A stretch of DNA of 64,000 nucleotides from Paraburkholderia guartelaensis (GCF_004353905.1 NZ_SMOD01000020.1:91472-155471), one strand, 5' to 3'; shown: positions 9,917-18,830, counted from the stretch's first letter. The notes: a model not told the origin generated them from the sequence alone. Program-made: numbers and translations.

Positions 9917-10927
9917 TTACTTGCGGTCCGCGACGATCTGATCGAACGTGCCGCCATCGGCGAAATGCGTCGCCTGCGCGTTTTGCCAGCTGCCGAACAC
10001 CTGCTCGACCGTGAAGGTCTTGATCGGCTTGAACTCGTTTGCGTGCTTCGCGAGCACCGCGGCATCGCGCGGACGCAGATGATGCTGCGCGATGATCTCC
10101 TGCGCGGCGGGCGAATACAGATAGTCGAGATACGCCTGCGCGCTCTTGCGCGTGCCGCGTTTGTCCACGACCTTGTCGACGATCGTCACCGGCGGTTCCG
10201 CCAGCAGGCTCACCGAGGGATAGACCGCTTCGAAGTCCTTCGCACCGACGCCCGTATCGATGAGCGCCACTTCGTTTTCGAAGGTCACGAGCACGTCGCC
10301 GATGTCGCGCTGCGTGAAGGTCGTCGTCGCGCCCCGGCCGCCCGCGTCCAGCACCGGCACGTTCTTCAGGAGCGCGCGCTCGAAGTCGAGCGCCTGCGCG
10401 TCGCTCGCGCCCTGCTGCTTGCGGTAGCCCCATGCGGCCAGATACGCGTAGCGTCCATTGCCTGAAGTCTTCGGATTGGCGATCACGACCTGCACGCCAG
10501 GCTTGGCGAGATCGTCCCAGTCCTTGATGTGTTTGGGGTTGCCCTTGCGCACGAGGAACACCATCGTCGTCGTGTAGGGCGCGCTCGCGTTCGGCAAGCG
10601 CGTGCGCCAGTTGGCGGGCACGAGATGACCCTGCTGCGCGAGCAGGTCGATGTCGTTGGGCTGGTTCATCGTCACGACGTCGGCTTGCAGGCCTTGCAGC
10701 ACCGAGAGCGCCTGCGCGCTCGACGCGCCGTGCGACTGCTTGATCGACAGGGTCTCGCCGGTCTTCTTCTGATAGTCGGCGATGAAGCTCGCGTTGATGT
10801 CCTTGTACAGCTCGCGCGTCACGTCGTAGGAGACGTTCAGCAGCGACGTTTCTGCGTGCGCCGCCGCTGCACTCAATGCGATGATGCCCGCGCCAAGCCA
10901 GCGCGCCGTGCGTCCCAACCCTGCCAT
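9917..10927 (-). CDS. sbp: Sulfate ABC transporter periplasmic sulfate-binding protein
   Basis: This 336-residue binding protein of the Sbp/CysP family has a signal peptide ending at AHAE (residue 26). Family-typical segments follow: LLNVSYDVTRELY, IKQSHGASSAQA (anion-binding loop), VVTMNQPNDID, NPKTSGNGRYAYLAAW and the terminal HFADGGTFDQI. It captures sulfate or thiosulfate for the CysTWA permease. Unusually, no cysT, cysW or cysA gene is nearby, so this is a stand-alone copy. AGGGA precedes the ATG. It is convergent with the VYVAP gene and is probably independent of fabI upstream, from which it is separated by 157 bases. Confidence 0.95.
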   Translation of the reverse strand: MAGLGRTARWLGAGIIALSAAAAHAETSLLNVSYDVTRELYKDINASFIADYQKKTGETLSIKQSHGASSAQALSVLQGLQADVVTMNQPNDIDLLAQQGHLVPANWRTRLPNASAPYTTTMVFLVRKGNPKHIKDWDDLAKPGVQVVIANPKTSGNGRYAYLAAWGYRKQQGASDAQALDFERALLKNVPVLDAGGRGATTTFTQRDIGDVLVTFENEVALIDTGVGAKDFEAVYPSVSLLAEPPVTIVDKVVDKRGTRKSAQAYLDYLYSPAAQEIIAQHHLRPRDAAVLAKHANEFKPIKTFTVEQVFGSWQNAQATHFADGGTFDQIVADRK

Positions 10928-11084
10928 GGTGATCCCTGTCTGTCGTTGAAAGGCGTTTCGGCCTGCCTGAATGATTTTCGTAAGCAGGCCGAACGCTCGA
11001 TTCTAGCGAGCCGGGGCGCACTGCTTATACCGATGCGAGCTTTGCTTTGCGGCATTCGTGCTAAGCGCGATTTGCGCCATGCGG

Positions 11085-11864
11085 TTACGCCATGATGTGC
11101 GCACCGCCATCGATATACACGGTGTTGCCGCTCATGCGGCGGGCGTAGCGCGTGGCGAGATACGCGGTTGCGTAGCCCACGTCCATGATGTCGACGAGTT
11201 CGCCGAGCGGCGCGCGCTCCACGGCCTCGGCGAGCATGCGGTCGAAGTCGGGCAGCCCCGAGGCCGCGCGCGTCTTGAGCGGCCCAGGCGAGATCGCATG
11301 CACGCGGATGCCGATCGGCCCCAGTTCGTACGCGAGATAACGGCACGACGCTTCGAGCGCGGCTTTCACCGGGCCCATCAGGTTGTAACTGGGCACGACG
11401 CGGTTCGCGCCGTCGTAGCTCATTGCGAAGAGCGTGCCGCCGTGCGGCATCAGCGGCACGGCGCGCTTCGCCATGCGGATGAACGAGTGGCACGACACGT
11501 CCATCGCATACGCAAAGCCCTGCGCCGACGAATCGAGCAGGCCGCCCTGCAGATCCTCTTTCGGCGCATAGGCGATGGAGTGCAGCACGATGTCGAGCGA
11601 TCCCCACGTTTCGCGCACGGCATCGAACACGGCGTCGAGCTGGCCGTCTTCCTCGACGTTCAACGGCAGCAGCAATTGCGCGCCCAGTTCGTTGGCGAGC
11701 GGCTCGACGTAGGGCTTGGCCTTGTCGTTGAGATAGGTGATGGCGAGTTGCGCACCGAGATCGGCAAACGCGCGGGCGCAGCCGTAAGCGATCGAATCGG
11801 CGTTCGCCACACCGGTGACGAGCGCGCGCATGCCGGCAAGCGGCCGTTCGGGAGGAGTATGCAT
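11085..11864 (-). CDS. fabI: Enoyl-[acyl-carrier-protein] reductase (NADH), FabI family
   Basis: This SDR-superfamily reductase, 259 residues, would reduce enoyl-ACP in type II fatty acid synthesis. It shows the FabI-type nucleotide-binding start (ALVTGVANADSIAYG), the LHSIAYAPK segment, and the active-site block SYNLMGPVKAALEA with Tyr and Lys spaced as in FabI. The C terminus IDGGAHIMA also fits. It is probably not the housekeeping copy. It lies downstream of the DUF3141 gene and near pta-ackA, a grouping also known in other proteobacteria, so it may act on acyl-CoA or in polyhydroxyalkanoate-linked metabolism; that is inference. A hairpin between it and DUF3141 suggests at least partly separate transcription. 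Confidence 0.9.
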   Translation of the reverse strand: MHTPPERPLAGMRALVTGVANADSIAYGCARAFADLGAQLAITYLNDKAKPYVEPLANELGAQLLLPLNVEEDGQLDAVFDAVRETWGSLDIVLHSIAYAPKEDLQGGLLDSSAQGFAYAMDVSCHSFIRMAKRAVPLMPHGGTLFAMSYDGANRVVPSYNLMGPVKAALEASCRYLAYELGPIGIRVHAISPGPLKTRAASGLPDFDRMLAEAVERAPLGELVDIMDVGYATAYLATRYARRMSGNTVYIDGGAHIMA

Positions 11865-11942
11865 GGCTGACCTCGCAGTGGAAGACGGCCGGTGATGGCC
11901 GCGGATGCAGTTGCCGATCTGGCTGCCGATGTGTCGACCTCA

Positions 11943-11978
11943 AAGCGACGCGCCGCATCGGTTGGGATGCGGCGCGTC
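11943..11978 (-). terminator. Hairpin after the DUF3141 gene
   Basis: A perfect 13-bp stem (11947-11959 with 11966-11978) is followed on the minus strand by the weak U-run GCTTTG. It may end or attenuate DUF3141 transcription before fabI. Confidence 0.55.
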
Positions 11979-12004
11979 TGGGGGTGACACGGGAACGGGC
12001 TTCT

Positions 12005-14788
12005 TTACTCGCTCGCGCTACGCGTCGCGCGGCGGCGCGTGGCCGTCGTGCCCGCAGCCCGCGTGGAGGTGGGCGTCGATGCCGCGCGCGAGCGGCGCGC
12101 CGCCGTTTTGACGGCAGCCGGCGCCTTCTTCGCTTCGGCCGGTTCCGCGCTCTTCACCTTCGCGCCGGCGCGCGCTGCACGCATGGGTTTTGCGGGCGCT
12201 GCGTGCTCGCTCGCAGCGGCAGCCTTCGCGCGGGAGGACTTCGCGGGAGCCGCCGGGGCTTCGGGTTCCGCGGCTTGTGCGGCTTCGGCGGCTTCGGCGG
12301 CTTCGGCGGCTTCGGCGGCGGAGGATGCCTTGACGCCCTGTTCCGAGCCGCCGTCGCCAGCCGTGCCGCCGCCGGCGCCCGAAACTCCGCCGCCTTCCGA
12401 CGACGACCCGCCGCCATCGAGCGGCGGCAGTCCCGTCTTCTCGCTGCCCGGCTCGACGCCCAGCGCGCGCTGTACGTGGCGATAGCGCTCGCGACGCTCG
12501 CCTTCGAGCGGCGCGGACACGGTCGCGATGCGGTACACGGCCGCGAGCAGCGCGCGGCGCGTCTTCATGTCGGGCACGATCTCGGGCAACGCGTCGATCG
12601 CGGCCTGCGGATCGAGCTGCACGATCGCGCCCTGGCGGCGCGCCGATTCCTTCAGCTCGGCGATGCTCGGCTGGCGATCGCCGAGATACTCGCGCGCGAG
12701 TTCGCGCATGCGCTGGAACGGCCGGTACTGCACGGTATGCATTTCATCGACGATGTAAGCGGCGATGCGCATGAACGCGTCGACGAGCGTGCCCTTCGCG
12801 AGATGCGCGCGCGCCGCGCGCAGGCGGTACTGCGCAAGCTCCTTGCGCAGCGCCATGAGCGGCGGCGCGATGGGCTCGAGCGGCTGGTTGGGCGCCACGC
12901 CCACACAGGCCTGCACCCACGGCGCGGTGTACACGTTGTAGAAGGTGCTCTCGACCCACGCGTCGCGCGCGTCGCGATACGCGTCCAGCGTCGCCTCGAT
13001 GGTCGCCGACGCCTGCTTTTCGAGCAGCGTGAACGGATTGTCGGGCGCGGCCGGTTTGCGATGCGCGCGCACCGCTTCCGCCATGGCGGGCAGCACGCCG
13101 AGCGTAGGATTCGCGTCGCTCATCACACTGCGCTCCACGCGCGACGGATGCGACTCGCGCAGCGCATGCGCGCTGAACGCATTGCTCGACGCACGCACGA
13201 ACGGCGAGACGAACAGGTCATACAGGCGCTGGTTGTTCTCCGCGAGACGTCGCACCACCTCGAAAGGCTGCTCGTCGTCGCGGCCGTCGTCGAGCGCGAG
13301 GATGTCTTCGATGGTGCGCAGCTCGAAGCGGATCTCGTAGCGCCCTTCGAGCGCTTCGAGGCGGCCTGCTTCCGGCGTCGAGTCGGTGATCTTCGCTTCG
13401 TAGAGGCCCGGCGGCAGCACGTCGATCAGGTCGAGCGCCGAGAATAGTTCGGTGTGCTCCTTATTGGCCACGCTCGCCGAAACGAAGATGCCGAGGTGCC
13501 CCACCTTGTCGTGCAGGCAGTACACGATCACCTGCTCGTTGGCGACGATCTCGTCGACGCTCGCGTAGAGGTCGGGAATCCAGTTGAGCGCCTGCTGCGG
13601 CGGCGTAATGTTGTCGCCCCAGGAGGCGAGCACGATGATCGGCGTGCGGATGTTGCGCAGATCCACCGGCGAGCGCGCGTTCTTCGCGAACACCTCGTTG
13701 CGCGTGAGGTGGTTGCCCACGAAGAGGTTCTGCACGATCCAGTCGATCTCGGCGCGGTTCAGCTGGAAATGGCCGCCCCACCAGCGCTCGAATTCGAGGA
13801 AGCGCTCGCGCTCGGAATCGACCCTCGAATAGAGGTTGTAGAGCTTGCCCCAGTACGTGTTGGCCGGATTGAGGTACTCGAAGTTCTGCACGAGATACGC
13901 GCCGTCGAAGCGGCCGTCGCCCAGGTCCGATGCGAGCGAGGACATCCACGAGCCGCCCAGCATGCCGCCCGAATAGCGCATGGGGTTCTTGCCGCGCACG
14001 CCGGCCCAGTACGACAGCGGCGAGCCCGCGAGCATGAGCGGGCCGACCAGCGCGGGCGCGGAGGCCGCGAGCAGCGCCGCGGCCCAGCCGCCCTGACAAT
14101 TGCCGATGATGAACGGCAGGCCGTCCGCGTCGGGATGCAGCTCGCGCACGCGTTGAATGAAAACGGCTTCAGCCTGTGCGACGGACTGGATGGTCTGCGT
14201 TTCGCAGGGCAGCGGGAAGAACGTGACGAAGTAGCACGGGTGCCCCTTGCGCAGCGCGATGCCCACTTCGCTGTCCATCTTGAAGCCGGCAATGCCGGGA
14301 CCGTGGCCCGCGCGCGGATCGATCACGACGAAGGGGCGCATGCGCGGGTCGGTCGGCACGCCCTCTTCGGGCTTGATGCGCAGGAGTGCGTAGTTGCAGG
14401 GATCGTCGAGTTCGCGGCCATCGACGATCACTTCGTAGTCGAACGCGAGCACCGGTGGCATGCCCGCCTGCTCGTGCACGTAAGTCTGGTTGCCGCGCTC
14501 GCGCAGCACGTCGAGGAACAGCACGCTGCGCTGCCACGCGTCGTAGAGGTAGTCGTAGAGCGGCTGTGCAGCCACAGGAGCGGCCTGCGCCGATTCGATT
14601 GCCCGGTTCACGGCCGAGGACACGGCGGAAGCCGCGTCGGTCAGCGGCGTCTGGGGCGATGACTCCTCGTCGGTTGCGCCCGCGAGGGGCCAGAAAGGCG
14701 CAAAGGGCCAGAAAGACGTGCCCGATGCGAGCGTGGGCAGAAACGAAAACGGCGACGAAACGAGCGGCGAGGAGGTGGGAACTGCCAC
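12005..14788 (-). CDS. DUF3141 protein: PHA-synthase-like alpha/beta hydrolase with a histone-H1-like tail
   Basis: The 927-residue product has an alpha/beta hydrolase core (about residues 85-450). Its nucleophile elbow reads IIGNCQGGW, with Cys231 where lipases have Ser; this G-x-C-x-G box is the hallmark of polyhydroxyalkanoate synthases. Asp in ASWGDNITPP and His in DKVGHLG complete a PhaC-like triad. A long helical region (about 450-790) is followed by a low-complexity tail of about 130 residues (12008-12400), with AEA repeats and many Lys/Arg-Ala-Pro units like histone H1, AlgP or PhaM tails. The GTG start at 14788 is chosen because AAAGGAGA (14798-14805) lies just upstream. It is divergent from pta-ackA and upstream of fabI. 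The family's function is not established; a PHA-granule or acyl-CoA role is inference. Confidence 0.88.
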   Translation of the reverse strand: MAVPTSSPLVSSPFSFLPTLASGTSFWPFAPFWPLAGATDEESSPQTPLTDAASAVSSAVNRAIESAQAAPVAAQPLYDYLYDAWQRSVLFLDVLRERGNQTYVHEQAGMPPVLAFDYEVIVDGRELDDPCNYALLRIKPEEGVPTDPRMRPFVVIDPRAGHGPGIAGFKMDSEVGIALRKGHPCYFVTFFPLPCETQTIQSVAQAEAVFIQRVRELHPDADGLPFIIGNCQGGWAAALLAASAPALVGPLMLAGSPLSYWAGVRGKNPMRYSGGMLGGSWMSSLASDLGDGRFDGAYLVQNFEYLNPANTYWGKLYNLYSRVDSERERFLEFERWWGGHFQLNRAEIDWIVQNLFVGNHLTRNEVFAKNARSPVDLRNIRTPIIVLASWGDNITPPQQALNWIPDLYASVDEIVANEQVIVYCLHDKVGHLGIFVSASVANKEHTELFSALDLIDVLPPGLYEAKITDSTPEAGRLEALEGRYEIRFELRTIEDILALDDGRDDEQPFEVVRRLAENNQRLYDLFVSPFVRASSNAFSAHALRESHPSRVERSVMSDANPTLGVLPAMAEAVRAHRKPAAPDNPFTLLEKQASATIEATLDAYRDARDAWVESTFYNVYTAPWVQACVGVAPNQPLEPIAPPLMALRKELAQYRLRAARAHLAKGTLVDAFMRIAAYIVDEMHTVQYRPFQRMRELAREYLGDRQPSIAELKESARRQGAIVQLDPQAAIDALPEIVPDMKTRRALLAAVYRIATVSAPLEGERRERYRHVQRALGVEPGSEKTGLPPLDGGGSSSEGGGVSGAGGGTAGDGGSEQGVKASSAAEAAEAAEAAEAAQAAEPEAPAAPAKSSRAKAAAASEHAAPAKPMRAARAGAKVKSAEPAEAKKAPAAVKTAARRSRAASTPTSTRAAGTTATRRRATRSASE

Positions 14789-15282
14789 GAGACGAATCTC
14801 CTTTAAGGGAGCGCCTGCTCGCCTCGCGGCAAGCAAGCGCCAGGCCGGCGCGGGCCGTGGACGCGCGCCTCTACGATGAATGGCGCGCGGGGCCTGGCCG
14901 CTGCCCCTGCTCTGCCGCGCTCACACAGGCGGCACGGCGGGCAACGGGGCCGGCAAAAGATATTCGCGGCCGCGTGCGCGCTTCATGCGCCTCGCGGCCG
15001 CGACGTGAAAAGAGCCAGATCATGTTGCACTGCGGCATCTAAAAACTTAGGCGGCGGACCCGCGAAAGTCAAGGTTCGCTGCGGGCCTCGGGGCCTCCCC
15101 GATGATCGCAACGCCCTGTGAACGAAGCATGACAGGCGCGACTGTCGGGCCTTGCCGCGACGCGTCAAGATGCCGCGCAGGCCTCGCGTACACCTGGCCG
15201 CCTGCCTCGTTCGCGCTGGTCTACACTGTTAGCGCTTTGCGCGCCGCAGCATGGTCCAAATGCACGACCTATGGAGACCGCC
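14789..15282. promoter_or_regulatory. Divergent promoter region between DUF3141 and pta-ackA
   Basis: This 494-base intergenic region contains no credible gene. An imperfect palindrome ATGTTGCACTGCGGCAT (15022-15038) sits about 230-245 bases from either start. It is followed by a short A-run. It resembles the TGCACTGC-type sites seen in front of PHA and phasin genes in related bacteria, as I recall them. No clear -35/-10 pairs could be assigned. Confidence 0.35.
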
Positions 15283-16224
15283 ATGACTTCATCGCCCGAC
15301 AAGTATTCGGTTCTGCTCGCCCGTTGTGGCGGCCTTGCACCCGTGCCGACCGCCGTGGCGCATCCGTGCGACGTGTCCTCGCTCACCGGGGCGCTCGACG
15401 CCGCGAACCTCGGCTTGATCGTGCCGATCCTGGTCGGCCCCGAGGCGAAGATCCGCGCGGTGGCCGAGGAAGCCGACCTGCGCCTCGATGGCATCACCAT
15501 CATCGACGCACCGCACAGCCACGCCTCCGCCGAATTCGCGGTGCGCGCCGTGCGCGAGGGCCAGGCCGAACTGCTCATGAAGGGCAGCCTGCACAGCGAC
15601 GAGCTGCTCCACGAAGTCGCGATCGGCGCCAATGGCCTGCGCACCGAGCGGCGCCTCTCGCACGTGTTCGCGATGGACGTGCCCTCGTACCACAAGCCGC
15701 TTTTCATCACCGATGCGGCCGTCAACATCTTCCCCAAGCTCGCCGACAAGGCCGACATCGTGCGCAACGCGATCGACCTCGTGCAGTCGCTGGGCGTCGG
15801 CACGCCCAAGGTCGCCATTCTCGGCGCGGTGGAAACGGTGTCCGAAAAGATGCCCTCCACCATCGACGCCGCCGCGCTCTGCAAAATGGCCGACCGCGGC
15901 CAGATCACGGGCGGCCTGCTCGATGGGCCGCTCGCCTTCGACAACGCGATCAGCGCCGAAGCCGCGCGCATCAAGGGCATTACGTCGCCCGTTGCAGGCG
16001 ACCCCGACATCCTGCTCGTGCCCGACCTCGAAGCGGGCAATATGCTCGCCAAGCAGCTCACCTTCCTAGCCGGCGCGGAAGCGGCCGGCATCGTCCTCGG
16101 CGCGCGCGTGCCGATCATCCTCACGAGCCGCGCCGACAGCGTGCGCTCGCGCATCGGCAGCTGCGCAATCGCCGTACTGCTCGCGCATGCGCGGCGCGCG
16201 CGCAAAGCAACGGAGATCCTGTGA
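15283..16224 (+). CDS. pta: Phosphate acetyltransferase (phosphotransacetylase)
   Basis: The 313-residue protein belongs to the short PTA_PTB family. It interconverts acetyl-CoA (or another acyl-CoA) and acyl-phosphate. Recognisable segments are ILVGPEAKIRAVAEEA, the MKGSLHSDELL active-site region, RRLSHVF, FITDAAVNIFP and the C-terminal GARVPIILTSRADS. The second ATG (15283) is chosen over 15271 because GGAG lies six bases before it. The product ends by overlapping ackA by four bases, so the two are translationally coupled. With ackA it forms a substrate-level phosphorylation module. Butyryl- or propionyl-CoA are alternative substrates that the sequence cannot exclude. Confidence 0.93.
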   Translation: MTSSPDKYSVLLARCGGLAPVPTAVAHPCDVSSLTGALDAANLGLIVPILVGPEAKIRAVAEEADLRLDGITIIDAPHSHASAEFAVRAVREGQAELLMKGSLHSDELLHEVAIGANGLRTERRLSHVFAMDVPSYHKPLFITDAAVNIFPKLADKADIVRNAIDLVQSLGVGTPKVAILGAVETVSEKMPSTIDAAALCKMADRGQITGGLLDGPLAFDNAISAEAARIKGITSPVAGDPDILLVPDLEAGNMLAKQLTFLAGAEAAGIVLGARVPIILTSRADSVRSRIGSCAIAVLLAHARRARKATEIL

Positions 16225-17477
16225 GCAGTGTCCAAGCCCAGCCGGCCGTGGAAGGCCATGTCGTGCTCGTGGTGAATGCGGGCTCGTCGAGCATCAAGTG
16301 TTCGGTGTATCGCGTGATCGAAGACGACCACGTGGAAGGCGGTGCGCGTGCGCTGCATGGCGCGGGCGGGCAGATCGAGGGCATCGGCGTCGCGCCGCGC
16401 ATCGTCGCGCATATGGCCGACGGGCGCCTGATCGTCGACGAGAAGTTTCCCGTTGCCCAGGTCGCCGATCACGACGCCGCGTTTCGCCTCTTGCGCCTCG
16501 TGCTCGCCGTGGGCCTGCGCGACACGCCGCCTGCCGCAATCGGTCACCGCGTGGTGCACGGCGGCGCGCGCTACGCCGACGCCGTGCTCATCGACGACGA
16601 TGTGATTCAGGAGCTGGACGCGCTCACGCCGCTCGCGCCCCTGCATCAGCCGCACAATCTCGCCGCGATTCGCGCGGTGCGCCAGGCCGCGCCCGAGCTG
16701 CCGCAGGTGGCGTGCTTCGACACCGCGTTCCACGCGGGCAACGACATCATGGCGCAGCTCTTCGCGCTGCCGTACAGCTATTACGGCGAGGGCGTGCGGC
16801 GCTACGGCTTTCACGGCCTCTCGTACGAGTACATCGCCAAGCACCTGCATCAGGTCGCGCCCGACATTGCGCGCGGGCGCGTCGTCGTCGCGCATCTGGG
16901 CAACGGCGCGAGCCTGTGCGCGATGAAGGACGGCAAGAGCGTCGAGACCACCATGGGCCTCACCGCGCTCGACGGCCTGCCCATGGGCACGCGCTGCGGC
17001 GCGCTCGACGCGGGCGCCGTGCTCTGGATGATGGCGAAGGGCATGGACTACCACGCCATCGAGAAGGTGCTGTATCAGGAGTCGGGCCTGAAGGGCCTCT
17101 CGGGCCTGAGCAGCGACATGCGCGAGCTGCTCGCGAGCGGCAGCGACCGGGCGAAGCTCACGATCGACTTCTATACGTATCGCATCGCGCAGGACGTGGG
17201 CAAGCTCGCCGTGGTGCTGGGCGGGCTCGATGCGCTCGTGTTCACGGCGGGCATCGGCGAGCATGCCGCACCCGTTCGCGCGCAGGTGTGCGAGCGGCTC
17301 GCGCCGGTTTTCGGCACTGTGCTCGACGCGCAAGTCAACGAGGTCGGCAGCAGTAACGGCAACGAACGCGTGAGCTCGCGCGAAAGCCGCGTTCCCGTTT
17401 TCGCGATCCGCACCGACGAAGAGGGGATGATCGCGCTCCATACGGCACGGTTGTTGCGGGCGGCGCTCAAGCGCTGA
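16221..17477 (+). CDS. ackA: Acetate kinase (acetate/propionate kinase family)
   Basis: This 418-residue ASKHA-fold kinase transfers phosphate between ATP and acetate or another short acid. Key blocks are the N-terminal VVNAGSSSIKCSV, HRVVHGG, the catalytic FDTAFHAG, YGFHGLSYEY, HLGNGASLCA, MGLTALDGLPMGTRCGALD and FTAGIGEHAA near the C terminus. The start is a GTG at 16221 that overlaps the pta stop (GTGA), with GGAG five bases upstream. A Ser/Asn/Arg-rich insertion (SSNGNERVSSRESRV, about residues 382-396) precedes the last strand and is unusual. It is co-transcribed with pta and divergent from DUF3141. Confidence 0.94.
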   Translation: MSSVQAQPAVEGHVVLVVNAGSSSIKCSVYRVIEDDHVEGGARALHGAGGQIEGIGVAPRIVAHMADGRLIVDEKFPVAQVADHDAAFRLLRLVLAVGLRDTPPAAIGHRVVHGGARYADAVLIDDDVIQELDALTPLAPLHQPHNLAAIRAVRQAAPELPQVACFDTAFHAGNDIMAQLFALPYSYYGEGVRRYGFHGLSYEYIAKHLHQVAPDIARGRVVVAHLGNGASLCAMKDGKSVETTMGLTALDGLPMGTRCGALDAGAVLWMMAKGMDYHAIEKVLYQESGLKGLSGLSSDMRELLASGSDRAKLTIDFYTYRIAQDVGKLAVVLGGLDALVFTAGIGEHAAPVRAQVCERLAPVFGTVLDAQVNEVGSSNGNERVSSRESRVPVFAIRTDEEGMIALHTARLLRAALKR

Positions 17478-17582
17478 GCGGACCTCAGTCGCGGGCCACA
17501 GTCGTTTTCGCCAGAGGGCAAAGCAGGCTCGCCAGTTGCTTCAGCATTGCGGGTCTGTGCAACCCTTTAGCGGAGGTTCGCC

Positions 17583-17858
17583 ATGGCTGGGGAAACCCAA
17601 ACGCTGACCGCGCAATTGCCCCTCGAGCTCGCGCAGGAACTGGACGCCCTCGCGGACACGATCGCCCGGCCGAAGAACTGGATCGTCAGGAACGCGTTGA
17701 TCCAGTATTTCGCGCGCGAGGCAGAAAAGCGCCGCCTGCTTCAGGAAGGGCTCGACGATGTGAGCGCGGGGCGCGTCGCGACCATCGAACAGGTGCGCGC
17801 CTGGGCCAACAACATCACGAACGGCACAGGCGAACAACCTGTGGCGGCCGCAGCATGA
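17583..17858 (+). CDS. Ribbon-helix-helix (CopG/ParD-type) antitoxin
   Basis: The 91-residue protein begins with an RHH fold. The DNA-contacting strand is TLTAQLPLELAQELDALA and the second helix is NWIVRNALIQYFAREAEKR. The C-terminal part (residues 55-91) would wrap the partner toxin. CGGAGG is the ribosome binding site. The stop overlaps the next ATG by four bases (ATGA), the usual arrangement for antitoxin then toxin. It is expected to repress its own promoter in the 17478-17582 gap. Confidence 0.87.
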   Translation: MAGETQTLTAQLPLELAQELDALADTIARPKNWIVRNALIQYFAREAEKRRLLQEGLDDVSAGRVATIEQVRAWANNITNGTGEQPVAAAA

Positions 17859-18178
17859 ACGCCAAGGTCATTCTCGCCAACAAGGCCATGGCGGACCTTG
17901 GGGCCATCTGGAAGGGCGTCAACAAGTACCACGACGACGCCAGCGCATACCGCACCGTCAACGCGCTGCTCGACGAGGCCGAGCGCCTCGGCCAGGAAAG
18001 CGCCCAGCGTCCCGGCGATCAACTCGACGGCTACGACGGACCGCCCGCCCGCGAGGTGTATCGTTGGGTGTGTCTTGCGGGGCGCTACGAGCTGCATTAC
18101 GAAGTCCTGCCGGCCTACGCGATCCAGCCCGCGACGATTGCGATCCTGCGCGCTTCGCATGCGCGCAAGGAACGCTGA
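17855..18178 (+). CDS. ParE/RelE-superfamily toxin
   Basis: The 107-residue protein shows the compact RelE/ParE layout: N-terminal strand and helix with AMADLGAIWKGVNKYHDD, a second helix (AYRTVNALLDEAERLG), then strands including PAREVYRWVCLAGRYELHYEV and ending in IAILRASHARKER. The HARKER-type tail resembles the H-x-R-x-P/K end of ParE toxins. ParE poisons gyrase and RelE cleaves mRNA on the ribosome; the sequence alone does not separate them with certainty, although pairing with an RHH antitoxin favours ParE. Its start overlaps the antitoxin stop. Confidence 0.85.
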   Translation: MNAKVILANKAMADLGAIWKGVNKYHDDASAYRTVNALLDEAERLGQESAQRPGDQLDGYDGPPAREVYRWVCLAGRYELHYEVLPAYAIQPATIAILRASHARKER

Positions 18179-18218
18179 GCCGCAGCATGCGCGGCGCTGT
18201 GCTTCGCTTCGCCTGATC

Positions 18219-18830
18219 TCAAGCGTACGCCGGACCGCCCTGGTCGAATGCCTCGTCGCGCAAGCGCCCCGGCGCTGCGCCATGGACCAGCGTATCGACG
18301 AAATACTTCGCGCGCGGCCACGGCCCGAAGCCTGCGGCCGTGTTGATGTGACCCGCATCGCCGAGATTCACGAACGTGCTGCCCAGTTGCTGCGCGAGCG
18401 CGCGGGCGCCTTCGAGCGGCATCCACGGATCGGTTTCGCTGCCGATGAGGATCGACGGCACGGGAAGCTGCCGCGCCTCGAACGCACCGGCAAAGCGGAA
18501 CTTCTCGGGACTCGCGGGCGCGACGAACAGCACACCGGCAATGTCGGCGCCGCTTTCCCCCAGCACGCCAGTTTGCAGCGCATGCGCCGCCACGAGGCAG
18601 CCGAAGCTGTGCGCGGCCAGCAGGAACGGCCCGCGCTCGCCCGCTAGCCGCCGTGCGAGCCCCGCGCCCCAGACCGCGAGATCGGGCGCGTCCCAGTCGT
18701 CCTGCTCTGCGCGCAGCGAGCGCGCGAACTGGCGTTCGAGCCAGCTCTGCCAGTGAGCGCCGTCGCTGCCGTGCAGGCCCGGCACGGTGACGAGGCGGGG
18801 CGGCCAACGCATTTGCGCGCACGAAAGCAT
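18219..18830 (-). CDS. RBBP9/YdeN family alpha/beta hydrolase
   Basis: This predicted serine hydrolase has 203 residues. The N terminus reads VTVPGLHGSDGAHWQSWLE, typical of the RBBP9/YdeN family. The nucleophile elbow is AAHSFGCLVA. Asp in GSETDPWMP and His in DAGHINTAAGFGPWP complete the triad. The ATG at 18830 is chosen because AAGGAA precedes it, although an open frame runs further upstream. The substrate is unknown. It is convergent with the toxin-antitoxin pair and divergent from ghrA. Confidence 0.9.
   Translation of the reverse strand: MLSCAQMRWPPRLVTVPGLHGSDGAHWQSWLERQFARSLRAEQDDWDAPDLAVWGAGLARRLAGERGPFLLAAHSFGCLVAAHALQTGVLGESGADIAGVLFVAPASPEKFRFAGAFEARQLPVPSILIGSETDPWMPLEGARALAQQLGSTFVNLGDAGHINTAAGFGPWPRAKYFVDTLVHGAAPGRLRDEAFDQGGPAYA

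Noticed and set aside
13454..14662. Plus-strand open frame of about 400 codons opposite DUF3141
   Set aside because: The DUF3141 catalytic motifs are on the other strand; this frame shows no motif.
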